A stretch of 64,000 nt of DNA from Flavobacteriales bacterium (GTDB taxonomy: Bacteria > Bacteroidota > Bacteroidia > Flavobacteriales_F > PHOS-HE28), in NCBI GenBank assembly GCA_016788295.1, contig JAEUSY010000061.1, forward strand, positions 1 through 64,000, given 5' to 3'. This document shows positions 34,748 to 42,073 of the stretch, one piece after another. Position numbers and translations under genes: made by a program. The notes under the pieces were generated by a model, which saw nothing but the letters and a program-made list of their open reading frames with translations, was not told the origin of the DNA and searched no databases. Numbering within the stretch: the first letter of the stretch is position 1; the number at the start of each line of letters is the position of its first letter.

Positions 34748-35383
34748 TCAGCGTTTTATGAGGCTGATGGCGCGCACGTTGTTGCCACCGACCACCCGTG
34801 CGGTATAGAGGCCTGGGGGCCAGTGGCCCACCTCGAGGGTGAGCTGTTCACCGGTGCCTTGCCGCTCCAGGACCATGCGCCCCATGGGGTCGAAGACCTC
34901 CACCACGGCATCGGGCCCGATACCCGCGATGTGCAACACGTGTTCCACCGGGTTCGGGTAGGCGAGCAGCAGGTCCTGTTCGCGCTGCACGGCCACCATG
35001 TTGCTCCAGGTGGCCGTTCCGTCGAGGTCGGTCTGGCGCAGCCGGTAGTAGCTGAGGCCGGGAAGGGGATCGCGGTCCAGCGCTTGGTACTCGGTGACCT
35101 GCTGCGTGGTGCCCATGCCGGGCACGTGGATGATGGCAACAAAGCGTTCGCCGTCGCTGCTGCGCTCCACCTGGAAGCCCGCGTTGTTCAGCTCTGTGGC
35201 GGTGGCCCATAGTAGCGTAACGTGCGGGCCTTCGGGCACGGCCGTGAAGTGAAGCAGTTCCACGGGCAGCACGGTGAAGCTGCTGGAGCAGGCGGTGAAG
35301 CCGCCACCACCGGTGCCGCCGGTGTATTGGGCCACAGCGGACATGGACATGCAGCAGAGCGCTATGGCGACGAGCTTTCTCAT
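34748..35383 (-). CDS. Secreted protein with T9SS sorting domain
   Basis: A 211-residue protein from ATG 35383: signal peptide MRKLVAIALCCMSMSAVAQ and a short Gly/Thr/Cys segment. A fibronectin-like block follows that is common just before sorting domains in this phylum (LPVELLHFTAVPEGPHVTLLW, TELNNAGFQVERSSDG, YYRLRQTDLDG). The type IX sorting domain is LLAYPNPVEHVLHIAG ... VRAISLIKR. The start codon overlaps by 4 bp the stop of the upstream formylglycine-generating-enzyme-like gene, so the two are co-translated and probably act together on the cell surface. The longer upstream frame overlaps that gene and was rejected. Confidence 0.9.
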   Translation of the reverse strand: MRKLVAIALCCMSMSAVAQYTGGTGGGGFTACSSSFTVLPVELLHFTAVPEGPHVTLLWATATELNNAGFQVERSSDGERFVAIIHVPGMGTTQQVTEYQALDRDPLPGLSYYRLRQTDLDGTATWSNMVAVQREQDLLLAYPNPVEHVLHIAGIGPDAVVEVFDPMGRMVLERQGTGEQLTLEVGHWPPGLYTARVVGGNNVRAISLIKR

Positions 35384-37209
35384 GGCATGGTGCGCACGCC
35401 GCGGCCTCCGAACATGGCGTATCCATTGGCTGCTGGCGCACTCGCGTAGAAGCGGTGCGAAGTCGCACAGGCTACTAGCGATGATGTATAGTTCCCTCCT
35501 CGATACCCCCAGCCAGCGATGACCGCGGGCCACATCCCCGCATCGTGGAGCCCTGCCTGATCAAGCATGCCATTGCCATGTGTCCCGGTGAAAGCGCGCC
35601 CAGCTGGCTGCCCGACCGTGATGCAGAACTCACCAAGATTGCCGCTCATGTGCAGTGCACCATAGTAGGAGGCCCCAGCTGTTATGCGACCGCTGTTCGA
35701 TGCATGGTGCGAGAAGATGCCACCCCGCAGCGGTCCGATCGAGATCGCAGTCTGCGCGTAGGCCGCGTTCCCTGAAACGGTCCCATATCCGCTACTGACC
35801 TGTTCACTGGCAGTGCCGGCATTGACTATGCCGTATATGGTTGCGGGAGAATTAGCGGTGCCCCAAGCGAGCTCGTTCAGAACAGGGGATAGCGGGCCTC
35901 GGCAAGTTTTCTCGAACTCAAGCTCCGACATCGGCCGTAATCCGCTCCAATCAAGGTAGGCCGAAAGGTCAGACCATCGCATGAAATTGCACGGGATCCA
36001 CTGCCCATCTGCCGCCTCGAAGCCGATCCCATTGCCATTCAGATCGCAATCGAAGGTGATGGGGTCATTGGCAACCACAGTGGCAGCGCATCGAACACCA
36101 TTCCTATTTATCATCGTAGCGGTGTTGGTCATGACATAGCGATTCATGATAGCCGTGGTGCCTACAGGCAGCGCTGTTGCAGTGCGCGCATCCTGCTGCT
36201 GCCGCGTGAGCCTGTTCAGGAAGTTCACGTAGTCCGCCTGGGCTAGCTCGTACTTCATGCAGTAGAATGGTACGGTGCCCTTCGGATAAGCTGCTGGAAT
36301 GGGGCCTAACTGGTCGCCAGGTTGCTGAAAGGCGCTGGCGGCGTAGTACAGACTGCCGTTGGATGTGCCTACCGTAATCGCTGCCTCATTGCTGACGAGG
36401 TAAGTACTGCTCGTGTTCGGAGCAGTGTAGAATCCCCCATTTGTGGTGGTCGATTGCCCATCACCAAGTCGGAAACTCCCACCCGTCACATACACCATCT
36501 CGTGCCCGAAGGCGCACACCTCCACCGGAGCACCGATCACCAAGCCCTGTGAACCGTAGTTCCAGCGCAGTTCCACGTTGCTGGCCGTGAAGGTGCCCGT
36601 GCCGTTGGCGCTGCGGTAGATGAAGGCGCCTACCCCGTAGTTGGTGGTGGCGTTGTAGGCCGCTGCGGGTGTGAGCAGGCCCGTGCGGATGGTGCTGCCC
36701 GCAGGCGCGAAGTGCGCGGCATCGTTCGCCAGCCGTGCATGCTCCCAGATGCGGATGAAGCGCACCGTGGCCCCGGCCAGTGCGGTGGTGGGTGCTGCGC
36801 TGATGGTGACCTGCGTGCCGTTGGGTATGGCGGTTATCACCGTGTTCGCGGGTATCGTTCCGGTTCCCGCCGTGCGCAACACGGGCATACCCACCCGCAG
36901 GTGCTGCGTGTTGCCCACGTTCAAGGTGGTGCCGGTGCTGCTCACGCCCGTGCGTGTCGGGTCGGCCGTGCCCACACGGAACTTCAGGAAGACCCAAGCC
37001 GCATCCCAGTTGCCCGGTGCGCTCGTCGTGCGCCAACTGTTCTGCCAGCTGATGGTGAAGCGCACATCCACCGTGCCGGCCGTGCCGTTGAAGTCCATCA
37101 GCACGGGCTGCGTGATGGAGAGGTTGTTGGCCTGCACGTTCGCGCATGGCAGCGCCCCGAAGAGGAGCGCCATTGCGCATGACCGCCAGCGCGCGTGTAC
37201 GTGCTTCAT
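35380..37209 (-). CDS. Secreted formylglycine-generating-enzyme (SUMF1)-like protein
   Basis: A 609-residue protein. A signal peptide (MALLFGALPCANVQA) starts at M13, so the true start may be ATG 37173; ATG 37209 adds 12 basic residues and lies unusually close to the candidate promoter. Residues ~30-225 are a beta-rich domain (VDVRFTISWQNSWRT). Residues ~235-609 match the FGE-sulfatase fold: MVYVTGGSFRLGDG start, KYELAQADYVNFLN, the RWSDLSAYLDWSGLRPMSELEFEKTCRG core and the ending GNYTSS ... RFYASA. Most such secreted Bacteroidota proteins lack the copper-binding cysteines and act as binding modules; I did not see the full pair here. It is coupled to a sorting-domain protein. Confidence 0.9.
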   Translation of the reverse strand: MKHVHARWRSCAMALLFGALPCANVQANNLSITQPVLMDFNGTAGTVDVRFTISWQNSWRTTSAPGNWDAAWVFLKFRVGTADPTRTGVSSTGTTLNVGNTQHLRVGMPVLRTAGTGTIPANTVITAIPNGTQVTISAAPTTALAGATVRFIRIWEHARLANDAAHFAPAGSTIRTGLLTPAAAYNATTNYGVGAFIYRSANGTGTFTASNVELRWNYGSQGLVIGAPVEVCAFGHEMVYVTGGSFRLGDGQSTTTNGGFYTAPNTSSTYLVSNEAAITVGTSNGSLYYAASAFQQPGDQLGPIPAAYPKGTVPFYCMKYELAQADYVNFLNRLTRQQQDARTATALPVGTTAIMNRYVMTNTATMINRNGVRCAATVVANDPITFDCDLNGNGIGFEAADGQWIPCNFMRWSDLSAYLDWSGLRPMSELEFEKTCRGPLSPVLNELAWGTANSPATIYGIVNAGTASEQVSSGYGTVSGNAAYAQTAISIGPLRGGIFSHHASNSGRITAGASYYGALHMSGNLGEFCITVGQPAGRAFTGTHGNGMLDQAGLHDAGMWPAVIAGWGYRGGNYTSSLVACATSHRFYASAPAANGYAMFGGRGVRTMP

Positions 37210-37217
37210 GCCCCTTC

Positions 37218-37243
37218 ATCGGGAAGCCTGCCGCGATGTGAAC
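37218..37243 (-). promoter_or_regulatory. Candidate ECF-sigma promoter, copy b
   Basis: On the minus strand GTTCACAT, 12 nt, CCCGAT, ending 8 nt before ATG 37209. It shares the longer word CGCGATCGTTCACAT with copy a. Confidence 0.55.
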
Positions 37244-37268
37244 GATCGCGTGTAAGAATTCATCCGGT

Positions 37269-37294
37269 GTTCACATTCCCGCCCGTTCCCCGAT
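37269..37294 (+). promoter_or_regulatory. Candidate ECF-sigma promoter, copy c (autoregulation)
   Basis: GTTCACAT, 12 nt, CCCGAT on the plus strand, divergent from copy b with about 25 bp between the GTTCACAT boxes. It precedes the sigma factor gene itself. Confidence 0.55.
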
Positions 37295-37390
37295 AACGTG
37301 CTGGTAGGGCAGGCCAAGCGCCTGTCCGCAACAGGAACATGTGGCACTTGGACCGGACTTCGTATCATCGTGCTCCGCTTCTTTCTCCCT

Positions 37391-37972
37391 GTGGAAGCCA
37401 GAGACAACGAACCCCTTGCCGAGCCGAACTGGGCCACGGGACTTCGCTGCAACGATGCGGCCACGGTGCGCGCGCTCTACAAGCAGCACTTCCCGGCCAT
37501 CAGGCAGTATGTGGTAGGCAACAGTGGTACAACGGACGATGCACAGGACATCTTCCAGGAGGCCATGACGGTGCTCTGGCTCAAAGCGAAGGAACGATCG
37601 TTGGCGGTGGGCAGCGAGCCCGGCGCCTTCCTCTTCCAAGTGGCGAAGAACAAATGGCTCGATGTGGTGCGGTCGGCCGCGCATAAGCACATGAAGGTCG
37701 TACACGACGAAGGGAGGCTGGATGTCCGCGCGGAAACGCCGGACGATACCGAGGAGAAGCTCCAACGGCTCCGTTCGGTCTATGGCCAATTGGACGAGAA
37801 GTGCCGCACGGTGCTCGATCAGTTCTATTTCGAGCGCAAGGACCTGGCCACCATCGCGGCCGGCATGGGCGTGGAGGAAGAGAGCATCCGTACCATCAAG
37901 TACCGCTGCATGATGAAACTGCGTGCTTCGCGCAGGACCATCGCCGGCGAAGCGAACACCAGCGGAACATGA
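37391..37972 (+). CDS. ECF-type RNA polymerase sigma factor
   Basis: A 193-residue sigma-70 family (extracytoplasmic function) factor from GTG 37391. An upstream GTG at 37298 is possible but would lie at or before the expected transcript start of promoter copy c. Region 2: VRALYKQHFPAIRQYVVGN, DDAQDIFQEAMTVLWLKA, and the -10 reading AFLFQVAKNKWLDVVR. Region 4: LQRLRSVYGQLDEKCRTVLDQFYFE with the HTH DLATIAAGMGVEEESIRTIKYRC, quoted in parts. It directs RNA polymerase to a small set of promoters. The stop overlaps the start of the next gene by 4 bp, and the operon ends with a CHAT protease. Confidence 0.93.
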   Translation: MEARDNEPLAEPNWATGLRCNDAATVRALYKQHFPAIRQYVVGNSGTTDDAQDIFQEAMTVLWLKAKERSLAVGSEPGAFLFQVAKNKWLDVVRSAAHKHMKVVHDEGRLDVRAETPDDTEEKLQRLRSVYGQLDEKCRTVLDQFYFERKDLATIAAGMGVEEESIRTIKYRCMMKLRASRRTIAGEANTSGT

Positions 37973-38688
37973 GCGCACTGGACAAACCCACCTTCGAGCG
38001 GATCGAGGCCTACGTGCTCGATCGTATGGGTGCCGATGAGCGCCTGGCATTCGAGCAGCGTATGGCGACCGATCATGCCTTGCGCGCCGAAGTGGAGCTG
38101 GAACGCGAGAACATCCTGGCCATCGAACTGGGCGGCATGGAACGCCTGCTGAAGGCCGCACGGGCAGAGCATCCCGAGCGACGCAACGAAGGCGGTGGCC
38201 TGTCCACCTGGCTGAAGTACGCGGCGGTGCTGGCGGTGTTGCTGGGCGGCACACTGTGGTTCACACTACGGCCCAACGCCAACGAGCGGCTTTTCGCTGC
38301 GCACTTCAGGCCCGATCCCGGCCTGCCCGTGGTGATGGGCGCCACCGAAGGTCATACCTTCCACGATGCCATGGTGGCCTACAAGCTCGGTGATCATGAC
38401 GAGGCCATCGGCAAGTTCACCGCGCTCCTGAAAGAGGATCCCGCGAGCGATACACTGCGTTTTTACATCGGCTGCGCGGAGTTGAACGCAGGACGTGCGG
38501 AGCGTGCACTACCGATGCTCCAGGCCGTGGCCGATCAAGAGCGCTCCGTGTTCGCCCGCAAGGCGCGTTGGTACGCCTTCCTTGCCCTGGTGCGCAGCGG
38601 CGACCGGAACGCTGCGGCAGCGGTGCGGTTCGAGGTGGACGATCCGAACGGCGCGAAGGCCCGGGCCGTGCTGTCCGAACTCAACTAG
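37969..38688 (+). CDS. Anti-sigma-like single-TM protein with TPR-like periplasmic part
   Basis: A 239-residue protein. The N-terminal ~75 residues are a helical cytoplasmic domain (FERIEAYVLDRMGADERLAF) like those of anti-sigma factors. One TM helix lies near 83-99 (YAAVLAVLLGGTLWFTL). The periplasmic remainder holds two or three TPR-like repeats (MVAYKLGDHDEAIGKFTALL, IGCAELNAGRAERALPMLQA). It lacks the zinc-binding HxxxCxxC motif of ZAS anti-sigmas. The start overlaps the sigma gene by 4 bp, so it probably holds that sigma factor at the membrane until a signal arrives. This follows from the architecture and context, not from experiment. Confidence 0.85.
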   Translation: MSALDKPTFERIEAYVLDRMGADERLAFEQRMATDHALRAEVELERENILAIELGGMERLLKAARAEHPERRNEGGGLSTWLKYAAVLAVLLGGTLWFTLRPNANERLFAAHFRPDPGLPVVMGATEGHTFHDAMVAYKLGDHDEAIGKFTALLKEDPASDTLRFYIGCAELNAGRAERALPMLQAVADQERSVFARKARWYAFLALVRSGDRNAAAAVRFEVDDPNGAKARAVLSELN

Positions 38689-38690
38689 GC

Positions 38691-41600
38691 ATGCGCGCGA
38701 TCGGGGCATTGATGATGGGCATCTGCGGTTCCGCAGTGCTCGCGCAGACCGACCCACTGGCAGTCCGCCATGCACGCATCGGTGCGCTTTATGAAGCGAA
38801 GGAATACCCGGCACTGATCCGCGAGATCGATGCGCAGATCACCGCTGCGGAGGGGACCACGTGGGCCGATTCGTTGCACCGGTACCTGTACAAGTACGGC
38901 CGTGCGTACCGCAAAGTGAAGGATGCCGCCGCTGGCACCGCTGCTGCCGAGCGCATCTACGCCCTGGTGAAGGCGCGCGGCAATGCCGACCACGAGTTGG
39001 AGGCGCTCTTCGATCTGAGCTGGACCTACTACGATGTGGGCGAGATGAAACAATGTGCCCGCGTGGACTCCCTGGCCGTGGTGGTGGCCGACAGCGACCC
39101 CAAGGTGCCCATTGCGCAGCGTGGCCGGGCGCGCCAATACCTCGCCTTCGACCACAGCGTGCTCGGTGATCACCGCAGCTCGGGCAAGTGGGCGCTGTCC
39201 GCCATCGCACAATACGAGCAGGCCGATTCCATTCCGCCTGAACAATGGGCCGAGTCGTACACTGCAGCGGGCGTGGCGGCCTGGCATCTGGGTCGCATTC
39301 GTGAGGCGGAGAGCTACTACATGAAGGCGCTGGAGAAGCTCGGTGATGGCACCTCCGAGGCCATCCTGATGCGCAAGGTGAGCGCATACGGCAACCTGGG
39401 CGTGCTCTGGCAGAACGCAGGCGACTTCACACGGGCGAAGAACAACTACCACGAAAGCCTGCGCTACAGCGACCGGGTGATCGCCAGCACCCAGGACCAG
39501 TTCACGCGTGATGAAGCGATCGTTGGCCGCTCGCGTGGTCATTTGAACCTGGCCACGGTCTATTTCCAGCTCGGCGACAATGGGCGTGCGCGGGAACTGC
39601 TGGACATGGCCTGGCGCGACCGCAGCAGCGTGCTGGAGGCCGATGACGCCCAGCTCATTTCCGTGAAGGAACGGTTCGCGGACCTGGAGCTGAACGCTGG
39701 CAACCTGGCGAAGGCGCAGGCGCTGATGACCGAATACGTGGCCGCGAGCGAGCGTAAGTTCGGTACAGGGAGCGAGGAGTATATCCGCGCCAGTTCCAAG
39801 CTCGGCGAGGTGATGGCCCGGCAGGCGCGCTATGCGCAGGCCGATTCGCTCTTCGGCGTGAGCATCGCCGCTGGCCAGCGCACCAGGATGGATGCCACGG
39901 ATGCCGTGCTCGCGGGCACCCTGCAGAGCAGGGCCACAGCACGTATCCGCTCGGGGCGTACGCATGAGGCCATGGAAGACCTGGAGCGGGCGCGTGCGAT
40001 CATCATCGCGATCAATGACAGCACGCACTACAAGGTGGCGCAGGTGGAGGTGCTGATGGCGGAGGCGGCCTTCGCCTCCGGCGATGTCGAAGCGGCGAAT
40101 GCGCATGCACGCACCGCGATGCGGATCCTGGGACCCCGTGCGAAGGCGCTTCGCGAAAGCCCCCTGCCGCGCGCGTTCCCGGAGCCGCACGTGCTGCCCG
40201 ACGCCGTCTTCTGGAACGTCCGCACGGCCATGGCGCTGGCTGGTCCTGCTCCTTCGGCAGCGCAATTGAAGGCCTGGAACGCGGACCTTGATCTGGCCAT
40301 TGTGGCACTGTCGCGCAACAAGGCGGCCGTTGACGATGCGGCGTCCAAACTGCTGCTTACCGGAGCGCAGGAACGGCTCTTCGACCTGGCGCTCGATGTG
40401 GCCTATGCTTCGCGTGACGTGCTGGGCATGGAAGCGGCATGCGCCCGTTTCCTGGCCGTGTCGGAGGCCGATCGCTCCACCTTGCTGAAGGAGCGGCTCA
40501 ATGCGTTCAAGGGATTGCGTTTCGCGGGTGTGCCCGATACCATCATGGTGCGTGAGCAGGAACTGATCACCGCCATGGACATCGACCCCGACGACCCGGA
40601 GACCGCGACGCGCGCCTACGAGAACGAGCGGGCCTATGCCGCGTTCCTGGAGGGCTTGCGCAGGGAGTACCCGGCCTATTTCGCCCTGCGCCACGGCGAG
40701 GCGGTGACCACGATCGAAGAGCTTCGCACGCGTCTATTGAAGCCCGGCAGGGCCTTGGTCGCTTACGCCCAAAGTGAGTTCCACCTGTATGCCCTGGTGG
40801 TGGATGCTTCGTCCGCCAACCTGATGAAGCTGGATGCCGCCCTGCTCGACGATCGCGTACGCCGGCTCAACACCTCCATCGCCAAGCGTGATGACAAGGC
40901 CTATCGCACCGTGGCCTACGAGCTGTATGAGCAGGTGGTGAAGCCACTTGGGCCACACATCCAGGTCGAGGAACTGCTGATCATCCCCGATGGACCCTTG
41001 CGCACCGTGAGCTTTGAAGTGCTGCGGACCGCGCCGTCCGGCAACGGGGCGGGCACGCAGGAGCTGCTGCTGCAGCGCTACACCGTGGCCTATTTGCTGA
41101 GCGCCACCACCGCGGTACAGTTCGCACAGCTGGCGCGGGAGCGGTCACGGGGTGCGCTGGCCTTGGCGCCGGGCTTCACCGATGAGATGAAGCAGGAGTA
41201 CCTCGCGCGCACCACGGACAGCAGCCGCATCGATCGCGATTACCTGCGCTACGTGCGCCAACCCTTTGCCATGCGCACCGCCGAGGACCTTGGCCGCACG
41301 CTGAATGCGAGCGTGCTGTTGGGCACGCGTGCCACGGAGGGTGGTTTCCGCTCGGCAATGCGCGAATATGGCATCCTGCACCTGGGTACGCACGCCGAGA
41401 TGAACGCGACCAACCCGATGTACTCGCGGCTGGTGCTGAGCAAGGATGCCACGGGTCCGGAGCCCGATGCCGACGGCTACCTGCACGCTTACGAGATCTA
41501 TGAGCTGGACCTGCGCGCGCAGCTCGCCGTGCTTGCCGCATGCGAAACAGGCACCGGCGCCGATGATGGCGAAGGCGTGCGCTCGCTCGGTTACAGCTTT

Positions 41601-41921
41601 GCGTACGCAGGCTGCCCCAGCCTGGTGATGTCGCTGTGGAACATCGACGAGAAGAGCAATTCGGCGATCATTGCGCGCTTTTATGAACTGATTGCCGATG
41701 GATGGTCCAAGCACGCCGCCTTGCGCCAGGCCAAGCTCGATCACCTGGCCACGGCCGATGATGAGCTGGCGCAACCATACTACTGGGCCGGACTGGTGCT
41801 GGTGGGTGATGTGGCACCGGTGGATATTTCGCGCACCCCGTCCGTGTGGTGGTTCGTGGCCCTTGGCGCTTTGCTCGTTGCCGTGTTCGTATGGGTGAGA
41901 AGGCGCCACCACCATGGATGA
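38691..41921 (+). CDS. Secreted, membrane-anchored TPR-CHAT protease
   Basis: A 1076-residue protein. A signal peptide (MGICGSAVLAQ end) is followed by ~600 residues of TPR repeats (for example AYGNLGVLWQNAGDFTRAKN and GHLNLATVYFQLGDNGRARE). The caspase-like CHAT domain covers about residues 740-990, with the catalytic pair H901 (HLGTHAEMN) and C951 (LAACETGTG). A C-terminal TM helix (WWFVALGALLVAVFVWV) ends in a basic/His tail. CHAT domains are cysteine peptidases used in regulated proteolysis. Both signal and C-terminal anchor predict a periplasmic enzyme. It follows the sigma / anti-sigma genes by 2 bp, so it may process envelope proteins or the signalling chain itself. Confidence 0.93.
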   Translation: MRAIGALMMGICGSAVLAQTDPLAVRHARIGALYEAKEYPALIREIDAQITAAEGTTWADSLHRYLYKYGRAYRKVKDAAAGTAAAERIYALVKARGNADHELEALFDLSWTYYDVGEMKQCARVDSLAVVVADSDPKVPIAQRGRARQYLAFDHSVLGDHRSSGKWALSAIAQYEQADSIPPEQWAESYTAAGVAAWHLGRIREAESYYMKALEKLGDGTSEAILMRKVSAYGNLGVLWQNAGDFTRAKNNYHESLRYSDRVIASTQDQFTRDEAIVGRSRGHLNLATVYFQLGDNGRARELLDMAWRDRSSVLEADDAQLISVKERFADLELNAGNLAKAQALMTEYVAASERKFGTGSEEYIRASSKLGEVMARQARYAQADSLFGVSIAAGQRTRMDATDAVLAGTLQSRATARIRSGRTHEAMEDLERARAIIIAINDSTHYKVAQVEVLMAEAAFASGDVEAANAHARTAMRILGPRAKALRESPLPRAFPEPHVLPDAVFWNVRTAMALAGPAPSAAQLKAWNADLDLAIVALSRNKAAVDDAASKLLLTGAQERLFDLALDVAYASRDVLGMEAACARFLAVSEADRSTLLKERLNAFKGLRFAGVPDTIMVREQELITAMDIDPDDPETATRAYENERAYAAFLEGLRREYPAYFALRHGEAVTTIEELRTRLLKPGRALVAYAQSEFHLYALVVDASSANLMKLDAALLDDRVRRLNTSIAKRDDKAYRTVAYELYEQVVKPLGPHIQVEELLIIPDGPLRTVSFEVLRTAPSGNGAGTQELLLQRYTVAYLLSATTAVQFAQLARERSRGALALAPGFTDEMKQEYLARTTDSSRIDRDYLRYVRQPFAMRTAEDLGRTLNASVLLGTRATEGGFRSAMREYGILHLGTHAEMNATNPMYSRLVLSKDATGPEPDADGYLHAYEIYELDLRAQLAVLAACETGTGADDGEGVRSLGYSFAYAGCPSLVMSLWNIDEKSNSAIIARFYELIADGWSKHAALRQAKLDHLATADDELAQPYYWAGLVLVGDVAPVDISRTPSVWWFVALGALLVAVFVWVRRRHHHG

Positions 41922-42025
41922 GCCCGCTGCGCGGGCACTTCGATCCATCGACCATTCACGCATTGGGCACCAAAGCAGAGGGCCCTGTACAGGTCTGTTC
42001 GGCACATACCAAGGCCATTCACACA

Positions 42026-42059
42026 CAAGGCCCGGCAGTTCGCCGGGCCTTGTGCTCTT
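42026..42059. terminator. Bidirectional terminator hairpin
   Basis: CAAGGCCCGGC and GCCGGGCCTTG pair perfectly (11 bp, 5-nt loop), followed by TGCTCTTT. It lies between the CHAT operon and the convergent secreted-protein gene. Confidence 0.75.
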
Positions 42060-42073
42060 TCAAAGCGTTCGCC

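Noticed and set aside
38685-40694. 669-residue minus-strand open frame
   Set aside because: Shadow of the TPR-CHAT gene; no homology-like motifs.
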